DNA from: Candidatus Melainabacteria bacterium
Lineage (GTDB): Bacteria > Cyanobacteriota > Vampirovibrionia > 2-02-FULL-35-15
DNA: 10,474 nt
Reading direction: 5' to 3'
Assembly: GCA_023250175.1 (NCBI GenBank)
Contig: JAHFBD010000064.1
Span: 1-10,474 of the forward strand
Every line of letters starts with the position of its first letter. Within the stretch, counting starts at the first letter, position 1. Position numbers and translations under genes: made by a program. Below the pieces are notes generated by a model. The model did not search any database, had not been told where the DNA came from, and saw only the letters and a program-made list of their open reading frames with translations. Positions 1 through 7,044 of this stretch are shown one piece after another.

Positions 1-3000
1 TATCTGATCTTGTGTACAACATGAACCTCCACCACTGGTTCCTGTCCCTCCGCCACTTGTTCCTCCATTGCTACCAGAACTACATGCGCCATTAGGCAAT
101 GGTTGGCAAGTACATTGACAAGGAGCAAATACAGTTAGAAAACCTGGGTATGGATATGTTGCAATTGATGTACAGCAAGGACTTCCAGGAGATTGTGGTA
201 TACAAGGAGCACAATATCCATTTACACAGCCAGCTGCACCAGCACCACCTGCAAATGCACCAGCAGAAGGAACACTTGAATTTGCTTGTTGAGCTCTAAT
301 AGTAACAATTTTTCCTCTAAGACTTCCTCCAGGTCCTACCCTGACATTACTGTCCAGCCTATAGGCATTAGACACTGTAGGTACTGACAGAAATGCTCTT
401 GACATCAAAGCAGTATTAGATGAAGGAGAGGAAGAACCAGTCGACACAGAAGGAGCTGAAGGTGCAAATGAATTAGAAGAACCAAGAATAAGTACATTAC
501 CACTACTTCCATTACCTGGCATACTAGAACAGATAGGTGGACCCAAAACAGTTGCAGTAACAACGAAACCACCTTTATCAACGACATCATCTACGCTATT
601 AACCGTTATACTTTGACATGAACCTGATGAACCATTTAAGCAACCATTGCCATAATCACAACCAGTTATTCCACTCACATCATCACAACAAGGCGTTCCA
701 CTAGTTGAACAAATAAACTCTTGTCCTACCTTTTGGCATACTGGCACCGAATCTTCACAAATAATTCCACCTCCACTAGTAGAGCTTGGGCAGGTAGTAT
801 ATTCAGATCTACAATCCAGTAACCCAGATGATCCCGCAATGCAACACTGAGCTTGGTCACCTTTTTGTGTATGAGAACAAGAAGGAAAACCACTACTAAT
901 ACATTGACCCATACTCCCATCACAACAAGTTATAATCACACCTGAAGTTGCACCTGAACTTGTTACCATACAGGATGGACAAACACTTCCTTCACATCCA
1001 GATGGATAACATCCACACATTCCGCTGCTACAAACAGCCCCAGTACACATAGTAAACTGCCCACAGTTATTTATCTGGTCTGCCGTACAACATGAACCTC
1101 CCCCACCAGTTCCTCCACTACTTACATCACATCCAGATGGATAACATCCACACATTCCACTACTACAAACAGCCCCAACACACATAGTAAAATTCCCACA
1201 ATGCATTATCTGGTCTTGTGTACAACATGAACCTCCTCCAGAACTACCTCCACCTTCTTGGGGAATAAAACCCACATTTTGTGAACATGTTAATCTGGTT
1301 CCTTCTTGACAAACAGGTTTTGGTGTAAATGGGCTACAAATAGGGTGACCATTAAATATAAGAACTGGGAAGCCAACAACTCCTCCAACATTCAAACACT
1401 GTGGTGGAGTAGGACCAGGATTAAATACAGGAAATGGTGGAAGTCCTTGGAATGGACCACCCATACTCATACAAGCACTACCCATACAACCCATACCACC
1501 AGAGGAGCCGGGTCCTGAAGAGTTTGAATTGCAATTTACAACACTTGCATTTTGGCACTGTTGTTCAGTCAGATAAATACCTGGCGTTCCATCAAGAGGA
1601 ATTCCTCCTACACAAAAACCAGGCATAGTACCTATACATGACCAGCCTGTAGTCCCTGGTGGTATTCCTGTACCAGTAAAAACACAACATCCTGCATTAC
1701 AAGTAAAACCTGGACCATGAGTAAATTCACATTGTAGATTATTGATACAAGGTATTTGACAATTCATACCCATAGCTCCTGGACAACAAACCTTTGGAGT
1801 ACCAATCGTAATGGGTATACCTGCAATGGTAAGAGGTATCGTAGTTGGTGGACAATGATCATCAATACAACATTGATTACAAGAATTCATGCCACCCGCA
1901 CCAGCACAACATACTGGTTTATTTGCAGAACAAGCAAAATTATGCTCAGGAGGAACGATAGGAGGATCTGGGTTCAAATCTGGATTACAACTACACATAC
2001 AACTTCCATCACATGCCTCTCCCAGTACTGGACATGATGCCGGACCTACAATATTATCTGGGGAACAAGTTGCACCTAGTTTTAGTACACAAGTCATAGA
2101 AACAGGATCACACATTTCACAAGTAGCATGGCAAGGAGCATTGCCAGGATTACCACATACAGCACCACATTGAAATTTAATCCAATTTTCTTTTTCACTA
2201 CTTGGTTCTAGATTTTTTAAAGTTACATATTTTCCTTTTGTATTTTTTATACTCTTTGTATTTTTTACGTTCTTTATACCTTTGCCACCTTTTGTACTCT
2301 TTACAGGTCTAGTACTATTTTGAGATTTTACTTTTACAGAAATGCTTTTAAGATCATCACTAAGCTTGATTTCTTCAATATCATTATTTATTTCATCTAT
2401 TTCAACAGAAGTCCCTTCTTTTCCATGTCCAGCACCTTTTACTTTTATTGCTTTTTTACCCTTCGATAGTTTAGGAGTTTCTGCATTACTTACAATTTCA
2501 TATTTCCCCTTATCTATTTCTTTCTCTGCCAAGTTAATAGCATCTTGTGCAATTTTAGCTATAGCATTTATTCTTGAACTCGTAGTTGAACTTGAGGTGG
2601 AAGGTTGAAGAAAGCAATTGCACACAGGGCAACCAGAAGAAGATGTAGAACCAGAAGATGATGTAGTGCCAGAAGAGGATATAGAACCTGATGAAGAGGT
2701 CGTGCCAGAGGAGGATGTAGTACCTGAAGAGGAAGAGGTTGTTCCAGAGGAGGATGTAGAAGGACATTTTACAAATCCAATTCCACAATTTGGACCAAAT
2801 TGACCGCTACTAAGTTCCCCTGCAACACCCCAACCTCTGAATGTATCCAATGATGTGGGGGTATCAGGAGGAAGCCCTCCACACATAAAATATGGGTTAC
2901 TAAGCGCCATTTGAAGACTCATTTCAACATTCCTAAGACAATCACCAGCAATACCACCAACCAATTCAGACATATCTGCAGCTGCACCTCCAGTTGCACT

Positions 3001-3462
3001 ACCTGGAGCAAAAAAGCAGACCCCGCCAACGCGAGCACAAGTCATATAATCACAAGAATTAGGACTAATAGAATCTGTTAATGGTATACAATTTGTAGAA
3101 TATCTTATCGTAGCCATTTTTTCAAACTCACCCTGATTTTCTATTTCTGTTTCTATTGTCGGCTCTACATCAGCATTAGGTTCTAGTGATGGTTCTAAAG
3201 CTTCTAGCTCTTCACCCATCTCTAGAGTTTCTTGATCTTCCTCAGCTTCTTCTGGAACTTGAGCATTAAGATTTTCAGAATTTTCACCTACATTTTGTGC
3301 AATTAAAATTTGCTTTTCTTTTTTCCCTTGAGAGTCAGATGGCATACTAAATAAATTTGAATAGTTTATATTCAATGCAGCAAGTACTGGCAAGTTGAGT
3401 TGAACAACTGCAATTAAACAAAATATAGATTTTATAATTTTTGCTTTGTGTGTTTTATTCAT
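1..3462 (-). CDS. Very large secreted cysteine-rich protein with SSSG linker (partial, C-terminus off left edge)
   Basis: An open frame of 1154 codons runs without a stop from an ATG at 3462 to the window edge; two TAA codons lie in frame directly upstream, so this is the first possible start. No Shine-Dalgarno is visible. Residues 1-28 form a signal peptide (Lys-rich start, hydrophobic core, cleavage near LPVLA/A). Residues 69-114 are strongly acidic. Residues 235-277 are a TTSSSG-type repeat. Residues 375-414 hold eleven Lys and one Arg and no acidic residue. From about residue 432 onward there are roughly eighty cysteines, many as CC pairs in patterns such as VCCxGAxGMNxC (twice), plus a 45-residue repeat starting SCCTxDQI at residues 745 and 790 and again at 1147 as the window ends. 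Residues about 970-1080 are cysteine-poor, Ser/Ala-rich, perhaps a separate folded domain. Inferred role: exported surface, matrix or adhesive protein with many disulfides. I recognise no named family, and no enzyme motif. Confidence 0.85.
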   Translation of the reverse strand, partial: MNKTHKAKIIKSIFCLIAVVQLNLPVLAALNINYSNLFSMPSDSQGKKEKQILIAQNVGENSENLNAQVPEEAEEDQETLEMGEELEALEPSLEPNADVEPTIETEIENQGEFEKMATIRYSTNCIPLTDSISPNSCDYMTCARVGGVCFFAPGSATGGAAADMSELVGGIAGDCLRNVEMSLQMALSNPYFMCGGLPPDTPTSLDTFRGWGVAGELSSGQFGPNCGIGFVKCPSTSSSGTTSSSSGTTSSSGTTSSSGSISSSGTTSSSGSTSSSGCPVCNCFLQPSTSSSTTSSRINAIAKIAQDAINLAEKEIDKGKYEIVSNAETPKLSKGKKAIKVKGAGHGKEGTSVEIDEINNDIEEIKLSDDLKSISVKVKSQNSTRPVKSTKGGKGIKNVKNTKSIKNTKGKYVTLKNLEPSSEKENWIKFQCGAVCGNPGNAPCHATCEMCDPVSMTCVLKLGATCSPDNIVGPASCPVLGEACDGSCMCSCNPDLNPDPPIVPPEHNFACSANKPVCCAGAGGMNSCNQCCIDDHCPPTTIPLTIAGIPITIGTPKVCCPGAMGMNCQIPCINNLQCEFTHGPGFTCNAGCCVFTGTGIPPGTTGWSCIGTMPGFCVGGIPLDGTPGIYLTEQQCQNASVVNCNSNSSGPGSSGGMGCMGSACMSMGGPFQGLPPFPVFNPGPTPPQCLNVGGVVGFPVLIFNGHPICSPFTPKPVCQEGTRLTCSQNVGFIPQEGGGSSGGGSCCTQDQIMHCGNFTMCVGAVCSSGMCGCYPSGCDVSSGGTGGGGSCCTADQINNCGQFTMCTGAVCSSGMCGCYPSGCEGSVCPSCMVTSSGATSGVIITCCDGSMGQCISSGFPSCSHTQKGDQAQCCIAGSSGLLDCRSEYTTCPSSTSGGGIICEDSVPVCQKVGQEFICSTSGTPCCDDVSGITGCDYGNGCLNGSSGSCQSITVNSVDDVVDKGGFVVTATVLGPPICSSMPGNGSSGNVLILGSSNSFAPSAPSVSTGSSSPSSNTALMSRAFLSVPTVSNAYRLDSNVRVGPGGSLRGKIVTIRAQQANSSVPSAGAFAGGAGAAGCVNGYCAPCIPQSPGSPCCTSIATYPYPGFLTVFAPCQCTCQPLPNGACSSGSNGGTSGGGTGTSGGGSCCTQDQI
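994..1230 (-). repeat. 45-residue cysteine-rich tandem repeat (two full copies; a third begins at the left edge)
   Basis: Residues 745-778 and 790-823 are near-identical: each starts SCCT(Q/A)DQI, continues CGxFTMCxGAVCSSGMCGCY and ends PSGC, with nine cysteines each, joined by a Gly/Ser linker. The period is 135 bp. The first 24 bases of the window encode the start of another copy (SCCTQDQI), differing from the 1207-1230 copy by one base, so the array probably continues or recurs to the left. The closely matching DNA suggests recent duplication or gene conversion. The cysteine pattern is faintly like small disulfide-rich domains such as Dickkopf-type modules, but I would not assign one. Confidence 0.85.
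2632..2760 (-). repeat. TTSSSG hexapeptide repeat linker inside the large secreted protein
   Basis: Seven consecutive units of the form (T/S)(T/I)SSSG, one with an extra Ser, span residues 235-277. Serine and glycine codons vary between units (tct, tca, tcc, agt-free), so the DNA is a degenerate 18-bp repeat rather than a clean microsatellite. It lies between the N-terminal region and a CPxCxC motif. Such Ser/Gly stretches normally act as flexible, often glycosylated linkers in exported proteins; that role is inferred. A similar SSSSG linker occurs in the divergent neighbour. Confidence 0.85.
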
Positions 3463-3757
3463 TTATTATTTGGCCCAAGAACAGAGCTAACCCTGACAAA
3501 AGTGCTCCTTTTAGATTAAGATGGATTAATAAAATAGGAGGAATATCCCTATTTGTTTTCTATATACCCCTAAAGTTAAAACAGCATTATTATTGTGATA
3601 ACAATCACTATTCAGTGTTAAAAACCAGAAAAAAGCAGGTTTACAATTGCAAAAACCGGGTATACCAGAATAGTCTCTATTAGCTACACTCTGTTTCATT
3701 CTTCTAATAACCTCCAAAATATCAAGATTGTAGTTTTAATAAATTCAAACAGAAATA
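3463..3757. promoter_or_regulatory. Divergent intergenic region between the two secreted-protein genes
   Basis: This 295-bp gap separates the two divergent starts and must hold the promoters of both genes. Neither start has a Shine-Dalgarno. No confident -35/-10 pair is seen. Two dyads stand out: ATTGT-GATA-ACAAT at 3593-3606 (overlapping GTGAT-AACA-ATCAC at 3595-3608) and the palindrome GGTATACC at 3659-3666. Either could be an operator co-ordinating the pair; this is inference. A short ORF reading through the region on either strand shows no protein-like composition. Confidence 0.45.
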
Positions 3758-5062
3758 ATGAAAAGTAATTATTTTAATAAAGTCTTTCATATAAGTACTT
3801 TAATCCTACTTTTTTGCAATTTTTATATTTTCCCTTACAATGCACAAGGAAAAAAGACTTCCACTGGTTACCAAGGACAATGTGGAAATGATATTAAAGA
3901 TGTAGGAGAAGAATGTGACCCTGATTCCAACTGCGGTTGGTGTGGAGGAATGTGTGTAAAATATAAAGATATTATAGAAGGTTTTGACGAAAATGATCCC
4001 CAAAACGAAACATTAAATAAGAATTGTGGATTTTGTGCTCCTTTTGGTGTCTGCAAAGAAAGCGTTTTTGCTAAGTCTTGGTGTGATGGAAACATAAATC
4101 CAGCTTGTAATCCATACTACGGAGGAGGTGGTGGACCTCCATCTTCATCCTCAGGCTCTATCTCTTCTTCAGGTTCTCAATCTTCATCTTCAGGTTCTAC
4201 CTCATCCTCTTCAGGTTTATCTACTATTATTTTTTGTGGAGATAGCATGATTGATCCACCTGAAGAGTGTGATCCACCTGGTATCCCAAGTATCTTATGT
4301 GCAAACAATGCAGTCTGTGAAATTAATTGCAAATGCCCACCAATTTCTCCACCTATAGATCTACCTCTAATAATTAAAAAGGGGTGTGGAAATAACTTAC
4401 TTGACCCAGGTGAAGAATGTGAGCCACCTAATCAACCTAGCCCATCATGTGCAAATAATGCAATCTGTGATCAAAATTGCAAATGCCCACCTCCTCCTCT
4501 GGATTTGCCTCTACCTTTTTTACCTAATCCACAACAAAGAGCTCCCGTTCCTTGCGGATTTGGGCAAGGAGGTAAAATTTCATGCCCACCTGTTAGTCCT
4601 AATTTACGATGCGATAATGGAGACGTAGTTAGTTCTAGTGATAATTCTAGAGTGTGTTGTAATAATACTACTTTTGTTGGTGCTGGATGTCTTGTTAGTG
4701 GTGATTGTATTAAAGCACAAGAGTGTACTAATGATCCGATTACTCCTCCAGCTATAGCTCCACAAATTGCTCCAACACCAGCTAATACACCACCGCAACC
4801 TCAACAAATTGAGCCAGTACCAATTAACATACAACCTGCCCCACCAATACTTCCACCAATAATTCCAGAAACAGTTGCACAACCAGCACCATTACCAATT
4901 AATGCGGGATTAGTTGCCCCACCAATAATTCCAGAAACAGTTGCACAACCAGCACCATTACCAATTAATGCGGGATTAGTTGCCCCACCAATAATTCCAG
5001 AAACAGTTGCACAACCAGCACCATTACCAGTTAACCCACCACAAGCACTTCAACAACCCTAG
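3758..5062 (+). CDS. Secreted protein with DUF4215-like cysteine repeats, SSSSG linker and proline-rich tandem-repeat tail
   Basis: The 434-residue product starts at the only usable ATG (two TAA codons lie in frame 18 bases upstream). Residues 1-30 look like a signal peptide ending near YNAQG. Three cysteine modules with the core CGxxxxDxGEEC(D/E)P occur at residues 42-65, 160-194 and 210-244; the latter two share CANNA(V/I)CxxNCKCP. This core matches the Myxococcus-type cysteine-rich repeat (DUF4215) seen in exported proteins of many environmental bacteria. Residues 129-153 form an SSSSG linker like that in the divergent neighbour. Residues 263-325 hold a further Cys-rich segment, and residues 329-434 are rich in Pro, Ala and Gln with a 22-residue repeat. 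No transmembrane anchor or known sorting signal is visible at the C-terminus, which ends in a prolyl tail. Inferred role: secreted or cell-surface structural or binding protein, probably acting with its neighbour. No catalytic motif is seen. Confidence 0.88.
   Translation: MKSNYFNKVFHISTLILLFCNFYIFPYNAQGKKTSTGYQGQCGNDIKDVGEECDPDSNCGWCGGMCVKYKDIIEGFDENDPQNETLNKNCGFCAPFGVCKESVFAKSWCDGNINPACNPYYGGGGGPPSSSSGSISSSGSQSSSSGSTSSSSGLSTIIFCGDSMIDPPEECDPPGIPSILCANNAVCEINCKCPPISPPIDLPLIIKKGCGNNLLDPGEECEPPNQPSPSCANNAICDQNCKCPPPPLDLPLPFLPNPQQRAPVPCGFGQGGKISCPPVSPNLRCDNGDVVSSSDNSRVCCNNTTFVGAGCLVSGDCIKAQECTNDPITPPAIAPQIAPTPANTPPQPQQIEPVPINIQPAPPILPPIIPETVAQPAPLPINAGLVAPPIIPETVAQPAPLPINAGLVAPPIIPETVAQPAPLPVNPPQALQQP
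4142..4216 (+). repeat. SSSSG linker repeat in the 434-residue secreted protein
   Basis: Four Ser-rich units (SSSSG, SISSSG, SQSSSSG, STSSSSG) follow five glycines and two prolines at residues 122-153. They separate the first cysteine module from the second. The same unit style occurs in the large minus-strand neighbour, which argues that the two proteins are related in design or exchange linker DNA. Confidence 0.8.
4853..5030 (+). repeat. 66-bp in-frame tandem repeat, about 2.7 copies
   Basis: Copies begin at 4853, 4919 and 4985. By eye the first two are identical over all 66 bases; the third is identical until it diverges near 5030. Each unit encodes 22 residues, PPIIPETVAQPAPLPINAGL followed by VA. 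Because 66 is a multiple of three, copy gain or loss keeps the frame. Identity including third codon positions indicates recent expansion, so the repeat number probably varies between strains. Confidence 0.93.
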
Positions 5063-5119
5063 ATTTTACATTCACACCTTTATGACTTATGTTAGCCGCT
5101 AAAGCTTTGCTTGAGCGAG

Positions 5120-5142
5120 CCTCGCCCACAAAGTGGGCGGGG
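5120..5142. terminator. GC-rich stem-loop after the 434-residue protein gene
   Basis: CCTCGCCCAC and GTGGGCGGGG pair as a 10-bp stem (one T-G wobble) around an AAA loop, 58 bases after the stop codon. It is the most GC-rich spot in an AT-rich region. No T-run follows on the plus strand (taatgaatta) or on the minus strand (after the stem comes GGCTCGCTC), so it is not a standard intrinsic terminator. It could be an mRNA 3' end stabiliser, or one copy of a REP-like interspersed palindrome. Confidence 0.4.
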
Positions 5143-5177
5143 TAATGAATTATCAGAACTATCTTTATAAAAATAGC

Positions 5178-5207
5178 CTGACTTACTAACGAAATATACG
5201 GCATAAT
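5178..5207 (+). promoter_or_regulatory. Possible promoter ahead of the 62-residue ORF
   Basis: CTGACT at 5178-5183 and CATAAT at 5202-5207 are spaced by 18 bases and resemble sigma-70-type -35 and -10 boxes, each with one or two mismatches. They lie 35 bases before the ATG at 5242. In DNA this AT-rich such matches arise by chance. Confidence 0.25.
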
Positions 5208-5241
5208 ATATGATAAATGCCAACATACATGACAATGATTT

Positions 5242-5430
5242 ATGAAATTTATTGAGCAAAAACTTAATTTCGTTAATGATTTAAAAGGATTAATTACACT
5301 CAGCGAAGAAGAAAAGTTAAAAAATTACATTTTAGTCTGCCTTGAAACTAAGGAAAGAACTGTTGAAAAAATTAAAATGCTTCCATGGAAAAAATTTTTG
5401 ACACTGTTATGGAGTGGTGCATTAGGATGA
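5242..5430 (+). CDS. Hypothetical 62-residue protein (doubtful)
   Basis: The ORF starts at ATG 5242 (TGA in frame just upstream) and encodes a charged, helix-like sequence with LSEEEKLKNY in the middle and a hydrophobic end, LPWKKFLTLLWSGALG. No Shine-Dalgarno precedes the ATG. It converges on the secreted-protein gene that ends at 5446. Composition looks protein-like, with Lys/Glu-rich amphipathic spacing, but I recognise no family. It could be a genuine small protein, a remnant of a larger gene, or chance. Confidence 0.35.
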   Translation: MKFIEQKLNFVNDLKGLITLSEEEKLKNYILVCLETKERTVEKIKMLPWKKFLTLLWSGALG

Positions 5431-5445
5431 GTAGAGCCTCATTAC

Positions 5446-5877
5446 TTATTTAACAATTTTGTGAATACACTGACCTTCCAGACAAAAGTAATCCTCCTCA
5501 TTGGGACAAACAGTCCTTATGTTACAAGTGCAACTACTGGGATCTTGGCTCAATAATCTACACCGCGTCATACACCACCTAACTTTCTCCCATAGTACTG
5601 AAGAGTTACCACAGCCGTGAAAAGAATCATTACCATAGCCATAATAACTCTCAGAGGGGACATAATAACCCTGACGAACATTTACTACCTGTTCTCTAAA
5701 ATAAGATTCTTTCTTTACAGTTGCTTCGCTATGCTCAGCTTCTTGAGCTATTTGACCAACTGGCTCTACTTCAAAATCTTCATCCGCAGCAAATACAACA
5801 TTTTTATTTTCAAGAATTAAATATGCTACTGCGAACAAACAATAAACCACTATAATAAATTTGAAAATCTTTCTCAT
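5446..5877 (-). CDS. Small secreted cysteine-rich protein, 143 residues
   Basis: Residues 1-30 form a signal peptide (RKIFK start, hydrophobic core, cleavage likely VFA/AD). The mature part begins acidic (residues 31-57), passes through a Tyr/Gly-rich stretch (71-82, with YYGYG) and ends in a compact domain with eight cysteines at 89, 102, 106, 116, 118, 124, 132 and 137. An even number of mature cysteines and close spacing suggest four disulfides in an exported protein. It shares export and cysteine richness with the two larger secreted proteins to its left but not their linkers or repeat motifs. Only weak ribosome-binding sequence precedes the ATG. I do not recognise a family; a role in the same extracellular structure is a guess from location. 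Confidence 0.75.
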   Translation of the reverse strand: MRKIFKFIIVVYCLFAVAYLILENKNVVFAADEDFEVEPVGQIAQEAEHSEATVKKESYFREQVVNVRQGYYVPSESYYGYGNDSFHGCGNSSVLWEKVRWCMTRCRLLSQDPSSCTCNIRTVCPNEEDYFCLEGQCIHKIVK

Positions 5878-5934
5878 ATTTTACATCTTATTTACCTTAT
5901 ACCCCGCGATAGAAAACAATTAAACAAAATTATC

Positions 5935-5955
5935 TATAACCTTTGTATAACCTTT
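5935..5955. promoter_or_regulatory. 11-bp-spaced direct repeat TATAACCTTT upstream of the small secreted protein
   Basis: TATAACCTTT occurs at 5935-5944 and again at 5946-5955, one base apart, so the two copies fall on the same face of the helix. They lie about 58-78 bases upstream of the minus-strand start at 5877, where an activator or repressor could bind. The gap 5878-6014 otherwise shows no clear terminator for the upstream HEAT gene. Function is inferred from spacing only. Confidence 0.3.
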
Positions 5956-6014
5956 CTATCTTCCAAGTCTCAAGAAATAAGCTTTTGTATATAGATTCTA
6001 TTTTGTAATCTTCT

Positions 6015-6533
6015 CTAAGACTTCTCAATTTTCTGCAATGCAATAGCAGCAGCTTCACGAATCCAGACATATTCACTTTGAGTTTTAAGATTATCTAAAG
6101 CAGGAATTGCATCCTTAGCCTCAAATCCCATCTCACCTAGAATGAGAACTGTTTTCGCTATAATATCCGGGGCATCATTCTTTAAGTTTGCAACTAAAGC
6201 TGGAACAGCTTCTCTTCCAATCGTCCTGAGAGATAAAGCAGCTCTATAAGAAACATTTATATCGTTGTCTTTCATAGTTTCTACTAAAGCTGGAACAGCT
6301 TCTTTTCCAATTTGGATAAGCTCCCTTTGTGCATCAGAAGGAGTCGGTTCATAGGGATTATGTAAGTCTTCAATTAATTCCTTGATTTTTTCAGTAGTTA
6401 TACTTGATGAACTACTATCAGAAGAAGTATCTAGTTTCGACTCATTAGTAGAAATTATTGGACCTTCTTTACTTCTTAAAGATTTAAATGGTAAATAATT
6501 CAAAATACCAGCAAGTCCGTTCAATAACTTCAT
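6015..6533 (-). CDS. HEAT-repeat protein, 172 residues
   Basis: Residues about 65-170 carry three to four HEAT/PBS-lyase-type helical pairs, recognisable from repeated IGKEAVPALVETMKD, IGREAVPALVANLKND and GFEAKDAIPALDNLK segments, each followed by helix-forming Ala/Leu-rich sequence. The first 60 residues are Ser-rich and look unstructured; there is no signal peptide, so the protein is probably cytoplasmic. HEAT repeats are protein-binding scaffolds; they do not by themselves predict a reaction, and no lyase active site is claimed. AAGGAG lies 8 bases before the ATG. It starts 16 bases after the stop of the 164-residue gene, so the two are co-transcribed. Confidence 0.85.
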   Translation of the reverse strand: MKLLNGLAGILNYLPFKSLRSKEGPIISTNESKLDTSSDSSSSSITTEKIKELIEDLHNPYEPTPSDAQRELIQIGKEAVPALVETMKDNDINVSYRAALSLRTIGREAVPALVANLKNDAPDIIAKTVLILGEMGFEAKDAIPALDNLKTQSEYVWIREAAAIALQKIEKS

Positions 6534-6549
6534 TGTTTTTACTCCTTAA

Positions 6550-7044
6550 TTAATTTGAGCCATGATAAAAATATATTACATCTTCAGCATGCTTTATGAA
6601 ATCAAGCTTAGATATTTTTTCCTTTACTAAGGGATCATCTACTTCACCCAGGATTCTTATCTGCCCGGCTTCATTATTTGTTTTCAACCCCATTCTTTTC
6701 AGCGTTTCGATTTGTTCTACACTAAATGGGGTGTAGGCAGCCAGTACGATTTTCATATTGTTGCTCGGTTTTAAACCTTGAATTGTAATATTAGGGACTA
6801 CTTTAGCCACAATCTCAATGCCTTCAAACTTTAAATCAGGGAATTTTTTAAGTAGTTTATCGTGAAGCTCCTGAGTACTTGCATTTACTACTAATCTATA
6901 TGTGCCAGGTTCTATTCCAACAGCATAATCAGCTTTATTTTTAGGATTTAATTTTTCATTTAATCTTGTTTTTGCAGCTAATGATTTCTGTTTCTGTAAT
7001 TTATTTGGGTCCTGACTACTTGCATCAACTGGTCTTGCTCTCAT
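6550..7044 (-). CDS. Hypothetical protein, 164 residues, upstream partner of the HEAT-repeat protein
   Basis: The ATG at 7044 has an excellent Shine-Dalgarno (AAGGAG, 8 bases away) and overlaps the stop of the preceding small ORF by ATGA. Residues 1-40 are Lys/Gln-rich and probably disordered. Residues about 45-160 look like two alternating strand-helix units (YRLVVNASTQELHDKLLKKF; MKIVLAAYTPFSVEQIETLK then IRILGEVDDPLVKEKISKL), faintly ferredoxin-like. There is no signal peptide or membrane segment. I do not recognise a family. Position suggests it works with, or is bound by, the HEAT-repeat protein that follows. Confidence 0.75.
   Translation of the reverse strand: MRARPVDASSQDPNKLQKQKSLAAKTRLNEKLNPKNKADYAVGIEPGTYRLVVNASTQELHDKLLKKFPDLKFEGIEIVAKVVPNITIQGLKPSNNMKIVLAAYTPFSVEQIETLKRMGLKTNNEAGQIRILGEVDDPLVKEKISKLDFIKHAEDVIYFYHGSN

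Noticed and set aside
1306..2173. Plus-strand open frames opposite the large secreted protein (1306-1518, 1756-2037, 1889-2173)
   Set aside because: They lie antisense to a continuous 1154-codon frame and their Thr/His/Trp-rich products reflect the cysteine and glycine codons of the other strand.
2618..2803. Acidic plus-strand ORF with a repeated PEEDV motif
   Set aside because: It is the antisense reading of the TTSSSG repeat and has no start context.
3593..3608. lac-operator-like dyad (GTGATAACAATCAC) in the divergent gap
   Set aside because: The match is short and sits in AT-rich DNA with no LacI-type gene in the window; kept only as a possible operator in the intergenic entry.
3441..3717. 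Short ORFs in the divergent intergenic region on both strands
   Set aside because: No ribosome sites, no protein-like pattern, and one overlaps the start of the large gene.
4386..4882. Alternative-frame ORFs within the 434-residue gene
   Set aside because: Shadows of the Cys- and Pro-rich coding frame; no independent support.
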